Below, one piece after another: positions 1 through 8,705 of a DNA stretch of 64,000 nt (positions are counted from its first letter, which is position 1; each line of letters starts with the position of its first letter). The notes below the pieces were generated by a model. It was not told where the DNA came from and did no database searches. It saw nothing but the letters and a program-made list of their open reading frames with translations. Source of the DNA: G963556115 sp963675945 (GTDB taxonomy: Bacteria > Planctomycetota > SZUA-567); contig OY780932.1 in assembly GCA_963675945.1 (NCBI GenBank), forward strand, positions 1,860,001-1,924,000, given 5' to 3'. Made by a program: the position numbers and the translations under genes.

Positions 1-22
1 TAACTTTACAGGAGGATATACA

Positions 23-388
23 ATGTATAAGAGTAGACTAGACAATATTTTTGGGGATTTTTTTAGCGACACATTATTCTCTGCCCCTTGGGGACGGCGT
101 ACTCAGCCACGTTCAGAGGTGAATATTTATCACAGTGACGCAGGTTATGAGTTGGAGTTCAAGGCGGCTGGCTTGCAGAGCGGTGACGTTGACATCTCAA
201 TCGATGACAATAAGCTCCGCGTGGCGACGGTCGAGGCTATTGCTGACGGGTTCAGCCGTACCTTCGAATTGCCGCAGGATATCGACCAGGAGAAGATCGG
301 GGCTGAGATCAAGGATGGTATCATCCGGGTACTGCTGCCGAAACTGGCCAAGGCCGAGCCGCGGAAGATTGAGCTTAAAGCGCTCTAG
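23..388 (+). CDS. Small heat-shock protein, Hsp20/alpha-crystallin family
   Basis: This 121-residue protein has the alpha-crystallin domain of ATP-independent holdase chaperones, which keep unfolding proteins soluble in the cytoplasm until Hsp70/ClpB rescue. Visible signs are the Hsp20-like start (two Phe-rich turns, residues 9-20), the beta-strand stretch around residues 33-72 and the C-terminal GIIRVLLPK strand, a variant of the family signature GVLxxxxPK. The C-terminal IxI/V motif is not obvious. An AGGAGGA site lies 6 bases before the ATG. It is short for the family (usually 140-150 aa) and sits 84 bp before a second Hsp20 gene, so the two probably form a stress operon. The upstream promoter lies outside the window. 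Confidence 0.93.
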   Translation: MYKSRLDNIFGDFFSDTLFSAPWGRRTQPRSEVNIYHSDAGYELEFKAAGLQSGDVDISIDDNKLRVATVEAIADGFSRTFELPQDIDQEKIGAEIKDGIIRVLLPKLAKAEPRKIELKAL

Positions 389-472
389 CGGCAGTTGCGG
401 TGGCGGTGAAGGGCTTTTTTGGGAATAATAACTAATTTTGCATAGCATTGATTGAAATAAGGAGGAATTACC

Positions 473-874
473 ATGACCAATGATACAGTATTAGAGCAGG
501 AGAAGCAGGAGGTTGTCGAGGCTGCAGCGGTAAAACCGGAGGCCAAGCTGATCCATGGAACCCAGATAAATGAGGATGAGGAGGCGGTGGAGATTATCTC
601 CGAGGCTGCCGGCTATAACCGGGATAACCTTGAGATTACGGTCGAGTCGCGCCAACTGAAGATAACCAGTAAGGAAGAGGCTGCTGCAGCGGCGCCCGGG
701 CGGGAATTAATCCGGCAGGAGTATGCAAGTGGCGGCTATGCCAGGAGCTTCCGTCTTTCGGAGAAGATTGATGTCGAGCAGATCACTGCTTCGGTCAAGG
801 ACGGGGTGCTGCGGATACGCCTGCCCAAGCATGCGGCTGCGCAGAAGCGGCACATTGAGGTGAAATCTGTTTAA
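473..874 (+). CDS. Small heat-shock protein, Hsp20/alpha-crystallin family (second copy)
   Basis: This 133-residue Hsp20 paralogue has an acidic, Ala/Glu-rich N-terminal arm (residues 1-35), then the crystallin core with the typical strand YARSFRLSEKIDVEQITASV and the signature GVLRIRLPKH near residue 115. It starts at an ATG preceded by AAGGAGGAA. It is diverged from the upstream copy at 23-388, which fits the common pattern of paired class-A Hsp20s that form mixed oligomers. That assembly is an inference; the sequence shows only the domain. A hairpin terminator follows at 936-960, so the operon ends here. Confidence 0.93.
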   Translation: MTNDTVLEQEKQEVVEAAAVKPEAKLIHGTQINEDEEAVEIISEAAGYNRDNLEITVESRQLKITSKEEAAAAAPGRELIRQEYASGGYARSFRLSEKIDVEQITASVKDGVLRIRLPKHAAAQKRHIEVKSV

Positions 875-935
875 AGCAAACATTTGTGTTTTTCCTCTCT
901 GCAACAGCGGGTAGCTGATAAGATAATATGCGACG

Positions 936-960
936 AAAGACTGCGTTTTCGCGGTCTTTT
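936..960 (+). terminator. Intrinsic terminator after the Hsp20 pair
   Basis: A 10-bp stem (AAAGACTGCG with CGCGGTCTTT, one G-T pair) closes a TTTT loop and runs into a T-rich tail. It ends the Hsp20 operon. Confidence 0.7.
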
Positions 961-996
961 GTTATTTATAATTATATACAATTGTTGATAGATGCC

Positions 997-1026
997 TTGA
1001 AAAGCCGAATAATTACGCTATACTAT
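997..1026 (+). promoter_or_regulatory. Probable sigma70 promoter of the ABC exporter gene
   Basis: TTGAAA at 997-1002 and TATACT at 1019-1024 are 16 bp apart (an overlapping TACTAT gives 18 bp). They lie about 80 bp before the start codon at 1105. Confidence 0.5.
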
Positions 1027-1104
1027 AGAATTGGTATTCTAAGGGTAATTACTAGTCAGAAGTGTACTGCGTCTTGGGATGGATAATAATGTCAGGGAGT
1101 GTGA

Positions 1105-2913
1105 ATGTTTTTTAGAGTTCTCAGATTATGGAGATATCTCTTCAAGTATAAATACCGCTTTTTTGGTATGGTCTTTATCGGTATCTTCTATGGGCTGGTG
1201 AATACCTCTCTCGCTGGAATAGCCGGGTTTATGATCAAGCTTATTGATCCGGAGGTTCCCACTGACAATGCCTTGGTGTTGATACCTCAGGTAGTTACCG
1301 GTAATGCCGCGTTTAAATACCTGCTCTCCCTCTGGCCGGCACTGGTGAGCAAGTATACCCTCTTCTATACTTGTCTGGGGCTGTTTCTCGTCCTGGTGAT
1401 CTGCCTCTCGCTGGCGATATTTCTGATGAACTACCTCTCGCAGTGGGTGAGCCTCAGGGTGACGATGGATCTGCGTAATATGCTCTCTCGGCATATGCTG
1501 ACCTTGGATTTTTCTTATTTTATCAAGAGCCGCTCCGGGGATCTGATTACCCGGGTGAATGGCGATCTCGACTCGGTGACGATTATTCTCTCGGTTATGG
1601 CTATTATTCTCAGCCGTCCTATCGCGCTCATAATTTGCCTGGTATATATCTTTTACCTCAACTGGCAGCTCACCCTCTGGGGATTGATCGGGGTGCCGTT
1701 GGCGACTATCGCCATGAAGAAGGTCTCGAAAAAGATTCGCTGGACCTCGATGGCGTCGCGGCGGAAGAACGCCAATGTGATGGATGCTATGATCAGGTTT
1801 CTCAGCGGTATCGGTACGGTCAAGGCCTTCGGCTGCGAGGAATTTGAGCTGGAGAACTATAATAAGCATAATGAGGACTTATTCGATATCAGTGCCAAGA
1901 ATATGCGCGCCGCCTGCAGTGAACGCCCGATCACCAGCCTGACCTCCAAGTTCGGCATCTTTCTGGTACTCTTGATCGGCGGGAATATGGTACTCGGCGG
2001 AGAACTGCAGATCGATAATGTGGTCTCTTTTCTGGCGGCTCTCTCGCTGATGTATGCGCCGGCCAAGGAGCTCAATGGTGCCAATGTTAATTTTCAGAAC
2101 AATGTCAGCGGTGCTGAACGCGTATTTGAGATTCTCGACACCGAGGCGAGCATCGCCGAAGGGGAGAAGGAGCTTGACGGTTTCAAGGACTCTATTGTCT
2201 TTCAGGAGGTGAACTTCGCTTATGTCGAGGATGAGCCGGTGGTCAAGGATTTCTCGCTTACGATTAAGAAGGGTGAGACTGTTGCTCTGGTTGGCGCTTC
2301 GGGTTCAGGTAAGAGTACGATAATCAATCTGGTGCTCCGCCTCTTTGAGATCGACAGTGGCGCAATATTTATCGACGGCATCGATACCCGTGAGCTTACC
2401 TTCAAATCGCTCCGCGATCAGTTTGCCCTTGTGGGGCAGTCACCGTTTCTCTTCAACAGTACTATAGCCGAGAATATTGCCTATGGGCGAACTGATATCA
2501 GTATGGAGGAGATCAAGGCGGCGGCCAAGGCGGCAAATATCCACGAGGAGATTATGAACCTCCCCGGCGGGTATCAGTATATGGTCGAGGAGCGCGGGGA
2601 TGACTTCAGCGGCGGACAGAAGCAGCGCCTAAGCATTGCCCGGGCTATCTGCAAGAATTCACCGATTCTACTCCTGGATGAGGCGACCTCGGCGCTTGAC
2701 AGTGTAAATGAGCGGGAGGTGCAAGCCTCTATCGAGCGTATGATGCAAGGACGAACCTCGCTGGTCGTGGCGCACCGGCTCTCGACGATCAAGGACGCGG
2801 ATAAGATCGTGATGCTTCAGGGCGGGAGAATCATCGGCTGCGGCAGGCATAATGAGTTGATCAAAAATTGCGCGGAGTATGCCAATCTTGTCGTGCTGCA
2901 GGGGCTGCATTAG
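1105..2913 (+). CDS. MsbA-like ABC transporter, fused permease and ATPase
   Basis: This is a 602-residue half-transporter of the type I exporter class: an N-terminal six-helix membrane domain (residues about 15-320) followed by an ATPase domain. Walker A (GASGSGKST) lies near residue 397, the signature FSGGQKQR near 501, Walker B (ILLLDEA) near 521 and the H-loop (VVAHRLST) near 550. It would work as a homodimer in the inner membrane. Length and architecture fit the lipid A flippase MsbA or a related lipid or drug exporter; the substrate cannot be read from sequence. The ATG follows GGGAG. It is monocistronic here, with a hydrolase gene converging from the right. Confidence 0.92.
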   Translation: MFFRVLRLWRYLFKYKYRFFGMVFIGIFYGLVNTSLAGIAGFMIKLIDPEVPTDNALVLIPQVVTGNAAFKYLLSLWPALVSKYTLFYTCLGLFLVLVICLSLAIFLMNYLSQWVSLRVTMDLRNMLSRHMLTLDFSYFIKSRSGDLITRVNGDLDSVTIILSVMAIILSRPIALIICLVYIFYLNWQLTLWGLIGVPLATIAMKKVSKKIRWTSMASRRKNANVMDAMIRFLSGIGTVKAFGCEEFELENYNKHNEDLFDISAKNMRAACSERPITSLTSKFGIFLVLLIGGNMVLGGELQIDNVVSFLAALSLMYAPAKELNGANVNFQNNVSGAERVFEILDTEASIAEGEKELDGFKDSIVFQEVNFAYVEDEPVVKDFSLTIKKGETVALVGASGSGKSTIINLVLRLFEIDSGAIFIDGIDTRELTFKSLRDQFALVGQSPFLFNSTIAENIAYGRTDISMEEIKAAAKAANIHEEIMNLPGGYQYMVEERGDDFSGGQKQRLSIARAICKNSPILLLDEATSALDSVNEREVQASIERMMQGRTSLVVAHRLSTIKDADKIVMLQGGRIIGCGRHNELIKNCAEYANLVVLQGLH

Positions 2914-3083
2914 AGATCTTGAGACGCTGCTGTGGCATTTGCATGCACACTGTAATATAAGAGGCTTCGCGTAACAAAGTGCATTACCTGGAAAAAAGGG
3001 AGTGCGCGCTTGCTCGAACTTTTTCAAACTTCATTCATGCTTCTTTGAACAACGAAGATTCGGTCCCTATGGCATAACGAGCT

Positions 3084-4031
3084 TCAAGTTGAAGATTGTA
3101 GATAGGCGTCGATGCGTTTTTTGACGTTGGCCTTGAGGTTCTCATAGAAGAAAGCATAGTCATAGCGGTGGAAGACCCCGCTGGGCCAGCGCCCCATATG
3201 CTCCAGATCTACTTGCTCAGGATTTTTAGCGATATCCACGATCAGCGCTCCACTCTGCGTATCGAGGCGGGCGCCGCAGAAATTCTTGAGCTCTTCTCTT
3301 ACTGTACCCGCACGATCATCAAAAAAAACCGCTTTGATATTTGCCGTGGCCGGAGCCGGGGTAGAATCTCGCCGCCAGTTGAGCGGGTTGATGCCGACCG
3401 CACCGTCGAGGAGTACCGGTGAGCCGCCGGCGTTTTTGGCCTGAGTATTATAGCTGATAACCCTGCCGGTATCGACTTCGCCTTGTGCGAGTGCGAGCTG
3501 GGGGCATTCTTGGATGTCACATTCCCGCACCGAGTAACCGATAGCGTAGGCCGCTACCAGCCGCTGGTGTAATTCCGGCGTACCCAGACGGCGGCGCAGC
3601 AGTTCGATCAGCACCATTGAGCCCTGGCTGTGTCCGGCGAGGATGAAGGGGCGATCCGGGTTGAGCCGTTGCAGATAGTAGTCGAAGGCTTTGAGGACGT
3701 CCTCGGCTCCGAGTTGGAAGGCTGGATCGGCATAGGCGTCGCACCCGCCGTTGTTGCTCAGCATCGATTGGGTGGCGGCGGTCTGCTGGCGGTAGAAGGG
3801 GGCGAAGAGATTGCTCCAGGGCTGGTAGACTCCGGCCTGAGCTCTGAGCAGACCCCGGGCATTGGCTCTAAGGTCTGCACGGGTGGTATCCATATTAGCC
3901 GGTTCCGGCTCAACATAGATAGTCGGGTAGACATAAAAGGTGTCTACCGGTTTGCTTAGCTCTTCAGGTTTACTCACCCAGGCTGTCTCGGCAGCGTAAT
4001 CAGGGCTGGGCGGAGTCTTGGAGCTGGGCAT
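3084..4031 (-). CDS. DUF3089 family alpha/beta hydrolase
   Basis: This 315-residue protein of the DUF3089 family is lipase-like. The nucleophile elbow GHSQG is at residues 133-137 within the strand PFILAGHSQGSMV. The N-terminal DTFYVYPTIYV block near residue 30 is typical of the family. The product lacks a recognisable signal peptide, so a cytoplasmic location is likely. The substrate is unknown. Its start lies 48 bp beyond the stop of pdxJ on the same strand, so the two may be cotranscribed. Confidence 0.85.
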   Translation of the reverse strand: MPSSKTPPSPDYAAETAWVSKPEELSKPVDTFYVYPTIYVEPEPANMDTTRADLRANARGLLRAQAGVYQPWSNLFAPFYRQQTAATQSMLSNNGGCDAYADPAFQLGAEDVLKAFDYYLQRLNPDRPFILAGHSQGSMVLIELLRRRLGTPELHQRLVAAYAIGYSVRECDIQECPQLALAQGEVDTGRVISYNTQAKNAGGSPVLLDGAVGINPLNWRRDSTPAPATANIKAVFFDDRAGTVREELKNFCGARLDTQSGALIVDIAKNPEQVDLEHMGRWPSGVFHRYDYAFFYENLKANVKKRIDAYLQSST

Positions 4032-4079
4032 GGGTATTCTCCTACAGCGAGGTTTCGGGATAAAAAACAGCGGCAGCGG

Positions 4080-4811
4080 TTAAAACTTTTCACCGCACTG
4101 GATCGCCTCGCGCATCTCCCGTACGGCTTGGGGCAGGCCGATCATTACAGCGCGGCTGATAATGCTGTGGCCGATATTGAGCTCGTGCATCTCCTTGATA
4201 GCGGCGATCTCAGCGACATTATGGTAGGTCAGTCCATGACCGGCATTGACCCGTATTCCGTGACGCCCGGCGGCGTGAGAGGCGATGATCAGTTTCTCCA
4301 GCTCACTCTCGCGGGAGGTTTCGTCCGAGTACCAGTTGGCATAGGTGCCGGTGTGCAGCTCGACAATCTTCGCTCCGCTCCTGTGGGAGGCTTCAATCTG
4401 TTCGAGTTCCGGATCGATAAAGAGGCTGACCGCGATCTCGGCTTCGTGGAATTTCTCAACTACCTCTTCTACCCTCTCGAACTGCCCGATTATATCCAGA
4501 CCGCCCTCGGTCGTAACCTCTTCGCGGCGTTCGGGTACGAGCGTAACCTGATCGGGCTTGACCTTCAGTGCGATAGCGATGATCTCATCCGCCATGCCCA
4601 TCTCCAGGTTGAGGCGGGTGGTGATGGTCTGTCTGAGTATTCTCAGATCACGATCTTGAATGTGGCGGCGGTCTTCGCGCAGGTGGATGGTAATGGAATC
4701 TGCCCCATTCTTCTCGGCGATAAAGGCTGCCTCGACCGGATCCGGTTCGTAGGTCTTTCTGGCTTGCCTGATGGTGGCGACGTGGTCGATATTTACTCCG
4801 AGGTGAACCAT
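4080..4811 (-). CDS. pdxJ: Pyridoxine 5'-phosphate synthase
   Basis: PdxJ condenses 1-deoxy-D-xylulose 5-phosphate with 3-amino-2-oxopropyl phosphate to give pyridoxine 5'-phosphate, the last ring-forming step of DXP-dependent vitamin B6 synthesis. The 243-residue length is normal. Signature blocks are present: LGVNIDHVATIRQAR at the start, the phosphate-binding region SITIHLREDRRHI, the conserved VTLVPE strand, and the C-terminal NAGHGLTYHN and IGHSIISRAV loops. The ATG is preceded by AAAGGG. A promoter (TTGCTA, 16 bp, TATACT) lies upstream. The pathway indicates a Gram-negative or related lineage, since many other bacteria use PdxST instead. Confidence 0.97.
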   Translation of the reverse strand: MVHLGVNIDHVATIRQARKTYEPDPVEAAFIAEKNGADSITIHLREDRRHIQDRDLRILRQTITTRLNLEMGMADEIIAIALKVKPDQVTLVPERREEVTTEGGLDIIGQFERVEEVVEKFHEAEIAVSLFIDPELEQIEASHRSGAKIVELHTGTYANWYSDETSRESELEKLIIASHAAGRHGIRVNAGHGLTYHNVAEIAAIKEMHELNIGHSIISRAVMIGLPQAVREMREAIQCGEKF

Positions 4812-4873
4812 AGTATGCTACCCTTTCGTTATTCAGCTAAGTTGGCGGAAAACACACAGTACCAATAACATAC

Positions 4874-4901
4874 AGTATACTACTTGGGTGATTTTTAGCA
4901 A
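4874..4901 (-). promoter_or_regulatory. Probable pdxJ promoter
   Basis: On the minus strand TTGCTA (4901-4896) and TATACT (4879-4874) are 16 bp apart, some 60 bp before the pdxJ start. Confidence 0.45.
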
Positions 4902-5082
4902 CACTCTTTCGTTTTTTTGTCACTGCTCTCAGCACTATTTTTTGTGAGCAGGGAGCTGCGGCGGGAGGCGCGGCTGCCGTCGCCCGAACAGGTGATAAAA
5001 TTTATTTTAGCCTATTGTTTTGAGTTTGTTTTATAATATGATATGTATAACTGTATGGTAAAACTTATTGAAGGAGATAGCG

Positions 5083-5718
5083 ATGGATATGATTGAGCAG
5101 ATAACCCGGGAGAAGATTGTGCCGGTGGTAAAATTGGAGCGGGTGGAGGATGCGCTGCCGCTGGCTGAGGCGCTCAGTGCTGGTGGAATTAAGGTAATGG
5201 AAATAACCTTCCGTACGGCGGCGGCGGCCGGGGCGATTGCAGCGATTGCCAAGGAATTTCCGGATATTATTCTGGGGGCGGGTACGGTACTTACCCTTGA
5301 GCAGCTCGACGCTGCGGCGGCGGCCGGGTCGACCTTTATGGTCTCGCCCGGGTTCAACCCGAAGATTACCGAGGCGGCTATCAAGAAGGGTCTTCCTATC
5401 GTCCCTGGGGTGATCACTCCGGCCGAGGTCGAACAGGCGATGAATTATGGCCTGCGCAACTTGAAGTTTTTCCCGGCCTCAATCGCCGGGGGCATACCCA
5501 TGCTCAAAACCTTCAATACGGTCTATCCGATGGTCAGTTTCATGCCTACGGGCGGGTTGAATAGCGAGAATTTTATCGACTATCTCGCCTGTCCCAACGT
5601 TATCGCTTGCGGCGGAAGTTGGATGGTCACGCCGCAGCTTATCAGCGAGGGTAATTTTGCCGAGATCACCCGTCTCAGTCGTGAAGCGCGGGAGAAGATC
5701 GACGCTTCCGGTTTTTAG
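5083..5718 (+). CDS. eda: Bifunctional KHG/KDPG aldolase
   Basis: This class I aldolase cleaves 2-keto-3-deoxy-6-phosphogluconate to pyruvate and glyceraldehyde 3-phosphate, the last step of the Entner-Doudoroff and uronate pathways. The 211-residue product carries the family marks: MEITFRT with the catalytic Glu, the GAGTVL loop, SPGFNP, and the Schiff-base Lys in LKFFPAS, followed by the phosphate-binding MPTGGL. The ATG at 5083 is chosen because AAGGAG lies 6 bases upstream; an in-frame TTG at 5068 would place that site inside the gene. A TATAAT hexamer at 5032-5037 fits a -10 element. It is a single-gene unit ended by a strong terminator. Confidence 0.93.
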   Translation: MDMIEQITREKIVPVVKLERVEDALPLAEALSAGGIKVMEITFRTAAAAGAIAAIAKEFPDIILGAGTVLTLEQLDAAAAAGSTFMVSPGFNPKITEAAIKKGLPIVPGVITPAEVEQAMNYGLRNLKFFPASIAGGIPMLKTFNTVYPMVSFMPTGGLNSENFIDYLACPNVIACGGSWMVTPQLISEGNFAEITRLSREAREKIDASGF

Positions 5719-5770
5719 CCGGTAAGCTTCCAAGCGTGATGTTTGCGCCTGGCGACGATGTTTATGAGAG

Positions 5771-5800
5771 CTGCACCCAGTAGGCGGGTGCAGTTTTTTT
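5771..5800 (+). terminator. Intrinsic terminator after eda
   Basis: A perfect 8-bp stem CTGCACCC / GGGTGCAG with a 7-base loop is followed by seven T. Confidence 0.92.
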
Positions 5801-6146
5801 ATCATTCTCGGCTACGTTTTGGGGGTTGTTTTGTATTCGTTAGTTGGCGTATTCTTTGGGCGTAGGTCGCTGTTATTCAGGGTCAGTTCGTAAAAAACGG
5901 AGGATAGGCGTAATTTTTTTTTAAAGAGTTGGGTTGTCCGCAGAACGTTGTCGGGGCGGTATGCTACGGGGATTAGGTGGCGAGTTTAATTAGTTCCCAA
6001 GGGCTTAAAGCTGAAAAAACTTGGAAAATCATCTTTCGACTTGTATAATTAAAGAAATAATTGTATACTGAGTTTAAGTGGTATAGGTTGCGGGGCGTGA
6101 AATCCGCCTTTTGCGGTAAAAAAACTAATCTCGGGGTTAATCGTGA
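5801..6146. other. Intergenic stretch without recognised gene
   Basis: Between the eda terminator and the promoter at 6147 I see no open frame with a ribosome binding site and no clear repeat. AT-rich runs near 6040-6070 could hold a further promoter. Confidence 0.4.
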
Positions 6147-6175
6147 TTGTAATGTATCGCACTTTGGTGTATAAT
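6147..6175 (+). promoter_or_regulatory. Probable sigma70 promoter of the XRE-type regulator
   Basis: TTGTAA (6147-6152) and TATAAT (6170-6175) are separated by 17 bp, about 80 bp before the start at 6258. Confidence 0.55.
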
Positions 6176-6257
6176 AATTTTATTGCTATGGTACCGGATT
6201 AGGCAGGTTCTATCCAGGTTGGATAATTGTGTGGACTTTTTTTAGATGAGGATTATT

Positions 6258-6998
6258 ATGATAAACTCCAATGAAGAAATGGGAATGCGGTTGGGGTACT
6301 TGCGGGATGTGAAGTTTGGCAAGATGCATGGCTCAAAGACGATGTGTGCGAATGAATTGAACATTTCTACCGGGTATTGGGGTGATATTGAACGGGGCAG
6401 AAAGAAGATCGGTATCGACCTTATTCAAAAACTTGCCGCTTTTTTCAATACCGACTGCGAGTGGTTGATCACCGGCAAGAGCTTTGATACCCGCTTTTTG
6501 GTAGAGTATCATACCGCCGGGTACCGGCAGGATTCGCTCTGGTACGAGAGTTTGGTTTATCTGCTCGATCTGGCGGTGAAGTTCAGAAAGCAGAAGAATA
6601 ACAAGTTTTTTCAGGCTGCTGCGATGACCTTCAAGTGCCGTGAAGATCAGGAACTCTGGGCAGAGTTGGAGGGCTTATATGCTGATAGCAGTGCTCCGGA
6701 TGCGTTGATTGAAGAGTTGGTTGCCCGCGATGGCGGAAAGTCTGCGCGGAGCAAGCTCGGCAGAACGGTACGGACAATTATCAAGAATGTCGAGGCGGAT
6801 CTGCTTGTGGTTGAGGATAGTGGCTATGACGACTTGCCGTCAGTTATACCGCAGATTGATTCGGCCATGGACAGCGAGACCGTCATCAAACTCCTTGAGG
6901 ACAAGGTGCTGGAGCTACAGGAGCAGGTTGAGAAGCTGACCAAACAACTCCAGCGCGAGAAGAACAAGAACATCAAGCTCAAATCGAAGCAGGCCTAA
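6258..6998 (+). CDS. XRE-family helix-turn-helix regulator with C-terminal coiled coil
   Basis: This 246-residue protein has an N-terminal Cro/CI-type HTH (residues about 5-70). The recognition region reads NELNISTGYWGDIERGRKK, followed by the family ending FFNTDCEWLITGKS. This resembles phage-repressor-type proteins, but no S24 peptidase domain follows. The last 45 residues are a Lys/Glu-rich coiled coil, a likely oligomerisation stalk. The ATG at 6258 is preferred over one at 6246 because TGAGGA precedes it by 6 bases. It may be a host regulator or a displaced repressor of the prophage 3 kb downstream; the sequence does not decide this. Confidence 0.8.
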   Translation: MINSNEEMGMRLGYLRDVKFGKMHGSKTMCANELNISTGYWGDIERGRKKIGIDLIQKLAAFFNTDCEWLITGKSFDTRFLVEYHTAGYRQDSLWYESLVYLLDLAVKFRKQKNNKFFQAAAMTFKCREDQELWAELEGLYADSSAPDALIEELVARDGGKSARSKLGRTVRTIIKNVEADLLVVEDSGYDDLPSVIPQIDSAMDSETVIKLLEDKVLELQEQVEKLTKQLQREKNKNIKLKSKQA

Positions 6999-7058
6999 GC
7001 GGTTGCGGTGTCTGGCGTGGTGTACACGGTCTGCAGTTAGTGCAGAGAAAGGGCGGCT

Positions 7059-7853
7059 ATGAATTCTGATGAACTGGATTATGTATTAATCGGGGATGAT
7101 ATGCAGGTGGTCGAGGTAGAACTCGATCCCGGTGAGGTTGTTATCGCCGAGGCCGGCGCGATGAATTATATGGAGGACGGTATCACCTTTGAGGCGCGTA
7201 TGGGGGATGGTACCGAGGATCCGGGGCTCTTTGGGAAACTTCTCGGCGCCGGTAAGCGCCTTCTCGGCGGGGAAGGGGTGTTTCTGACTCACTTCACCAA
7301 TAAGCAACAAGGAAAGCGGCGGGTCGCCTTCGCTGCCGCTTATCCGGGGAAGATCGTGCCGATTGATCTACAGAGTATCGGTGGGGAGTTGATCTGTCAG
7401 AAGGATGCTTTTCTCGCTGCGGCGCGCGGAACCAGTATCAGTATCGCCTTTACCAAGTCCTTCGGCGCTGGGTTCTTTGGCGGTGCCGGATTTATCCTGG
7501 AACGACTCCGGGGCGACGGCATGGCCTTCTTTCATGCCGGGGGGACGGTCATCCGTAAAGAGCTCAAGGGTGAGACCCTGCGGGTTGATACCGGCTGCCT
7601 TGCGGCTTTTGCTGGAGATATCGAGTATAATATTGAACGTGCCGGTGGCTTAAAATCCATGTTTTTTGGAGGGGAAGGGTTCTTCCTTGCAACCCTCCGA
7701 GGGACGGGTACGGTCTGGCTGCAGAGTCTGCCGTTTTCCCGGCTGGCTGATCGGATAATTGCTTCTGCGCCGTCTATCGGCGGGAAGAGCCGGGGTGAGG
7801 GGAGTGTGCTTGGTTCTATCGGAAATATGCTGGATGGGGACAATAATTTCTAG
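7059..7853 (+). CDS. AIM24 / TIGR00266 family protein
   Basis: This 264-residue protein has the beta-rich, glycine-repeat fold of the AIM24 family. The telling blocks are EAGAMNYMEDGI near residue 30, the Gly-rich hairpin GLFGKLLGAGKRLLGGEG near 55, a central GAGFFGGAGF and the late repeat GGEGFFLATLRGTGTVWLQS. The biochemical role of bacterial members is unknown; the eukaryotic namesake is a mitochondrial inner-membrane protein. There is no signal peptide. It follows the XRE regulator by 60 bp on the same strand and may be cotranscribed, with a terminator 45 bp after its stop. Confidence 0.88.
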   Translation: MNSDELDYVLIGDDMQVVEVELDPGEVVIAEAGAMNYMEDGITFEARMGDGTEDPGLFGKLLGAGKRLLGGEGVFLTHFTNKQQGKRRVAFAAAYPGKIVPIDLQSIGGELICQKDAFLAAARGTSISIAFTKSFGAGFFGGAGFILERLRGDGMAFFHAGGTVIRKELKGETLRVDTGCLAAFAGDIEYNIERAGGLKSMFFGGEGFFLATLRGTGTVWLQSLPFSRLADRIIASAPSIGGKSRGEGSVLGSIGNMLDGDNNF

Positions 7854-7898
7854 TAGGTTGACTCTCAACTAGAGCCAAGATAAGATTATAATTAGCCA

Positions 7899-7936
7899 AC
7901 GCGTTAGGTGCCTGAGGGCATCTAACGCGTTTTTTT
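7899..7936 (+). terminator. Intrinsic terminator after the AIM24-family gene
   Basis: A 14-bp stem (ACGCGTTAGGTGCC with GGCATCTAACGCGT, one G-T pair) and TGAG loop are followed by a run of T. Confidence 0.93.
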
Positions 7937-7949
7937 GTATAATCTTGAA

Positions 7950-8370
7950 TTTTTATACCTTCGCGGCATAACTCCAGCTACATCCCTCCCGACCAGAGCG
8001 CCCTCACCTTCGGATTAAGTACATAAAAAAACTCAAACCAAAGCTCTTTACGCAAAGCGCTCTTGCAAACCTTACCCTCAGCTACCTATGATTATACTCT
8101 CAGCCGTTGCTAACCTACTCGCATCGTCTTCGACATACTTTTAAAAAAGGTATGTCCACGGCTCATTGCTCACCAGTTCGCAATTTGTATGTGTTTTCTC
8201 GGAAAACGCTCATGGTCTGAAAATACTACACCAGTTCATTTTTTAGACATCCAGGGACAGATGAGCGGGTTGCGAGATGCAGTCTCAGTCAGTAATATAA
8301 TTGTTGATTGGTTTATCGAGATTATCAAAGTATGAGAATCATTTAAGTGATTCTCATACTTTGTCAAAGA
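7950..8370 (-). repeat. Dispersed structured repeat, copy A (GAACTGGTG hairpin family)
   Basis: Read on the minus strand this region aligns along most of its length with copy B (34800-35460). It starts with a perfect 16-bp hairpin (8326-8341 with 8348-8363). Next come the block of TCTCGCA / CCATGAGCGTTTT, two hairpins capped by GAACTGGTGA or GAACTGGTGTA (loops at 8170-8179 and 8227-8237), then AGAGTATAATCATAGGT and TATGTACTTAAT blocks. No open frame is conserved between copies, so I read it as a non-coding structured element. Confidence 0.7.
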
Positions 8371-8399
8371 TTTTAGTAATAGCCGGTAACATATTGAAA

Positions 8400-8660
8400 T
8401 ACTACCCAATCTGCAGAATCACGCTTGCTTAAAACTGTCTGCCGGATACCGGCTGTGAGCAAACGCACAGCGTTTTGCCGGGATGTAAGGGTGAGTAGTC
8501 CTTACAAGAGGGGAAGGTGTTCTTCATGTCTGTAAGTGGTACAGTCTTAGAAAAATACAAGCCTTGAATAGAGAAGTGGGTAATAAAATGTCTGCCCCTT
8601 GCGCCTCCGCCGGCTTAGCATAGGGGTAGCGTCGGAGAGGGTTCAGGAGCAGACAGGGAG
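8400..8660 (+). other. Intergenic region rich in hairpins, possible structured RNA
   Basis: Between copy A and the ankyrin gene there is no plausible gene, but several nested or successive stems occur. These are CAAACGC / GCGTTTTG near 8459, TGTAAGG (8484-8490) with CCTTACA (8500-8506), and a long arm GTCTGC (8590-8595) with GCAGAC (8649-8654) enclosing CTCCG (8605-8609) with CGGAG (8633-8637). It does not match tRNA, tmRNA, 4.5S or RNase P RNA patterns that I know. Strand is uncertain. Confidence 0.3.
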
Positions 8661-8705
8661 GAGCAGGATAAACTGGGAACTACGGTTGAGCTGGCCTTGG
8701 TTTGA

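Noticed and set aside
1126..1869. Long antisense frame (247 codons) opposite the ABC exporter
   Set aside because: It mirrors a gene with clear motifs, has no ribosome site or family signs, and is rich in His/Arg/Gln as expected from antisense of GC-rich codons.
6258..6998. XRE protein as prophage CI repressor
   Set aside because: The HTH resembles phage repressors, but there is no S24 domain, and AIM24 and ankyrin genes lie between it and the prophage; left as an open possibility only.
8580..8660. tRNA-like D-arm phrase (TTAGCATAGGGGTAGCG)
   Set aside because: No acceptor stem, anticodon arm or T-loop (GTTCRANYC) can be formed at the right distances.
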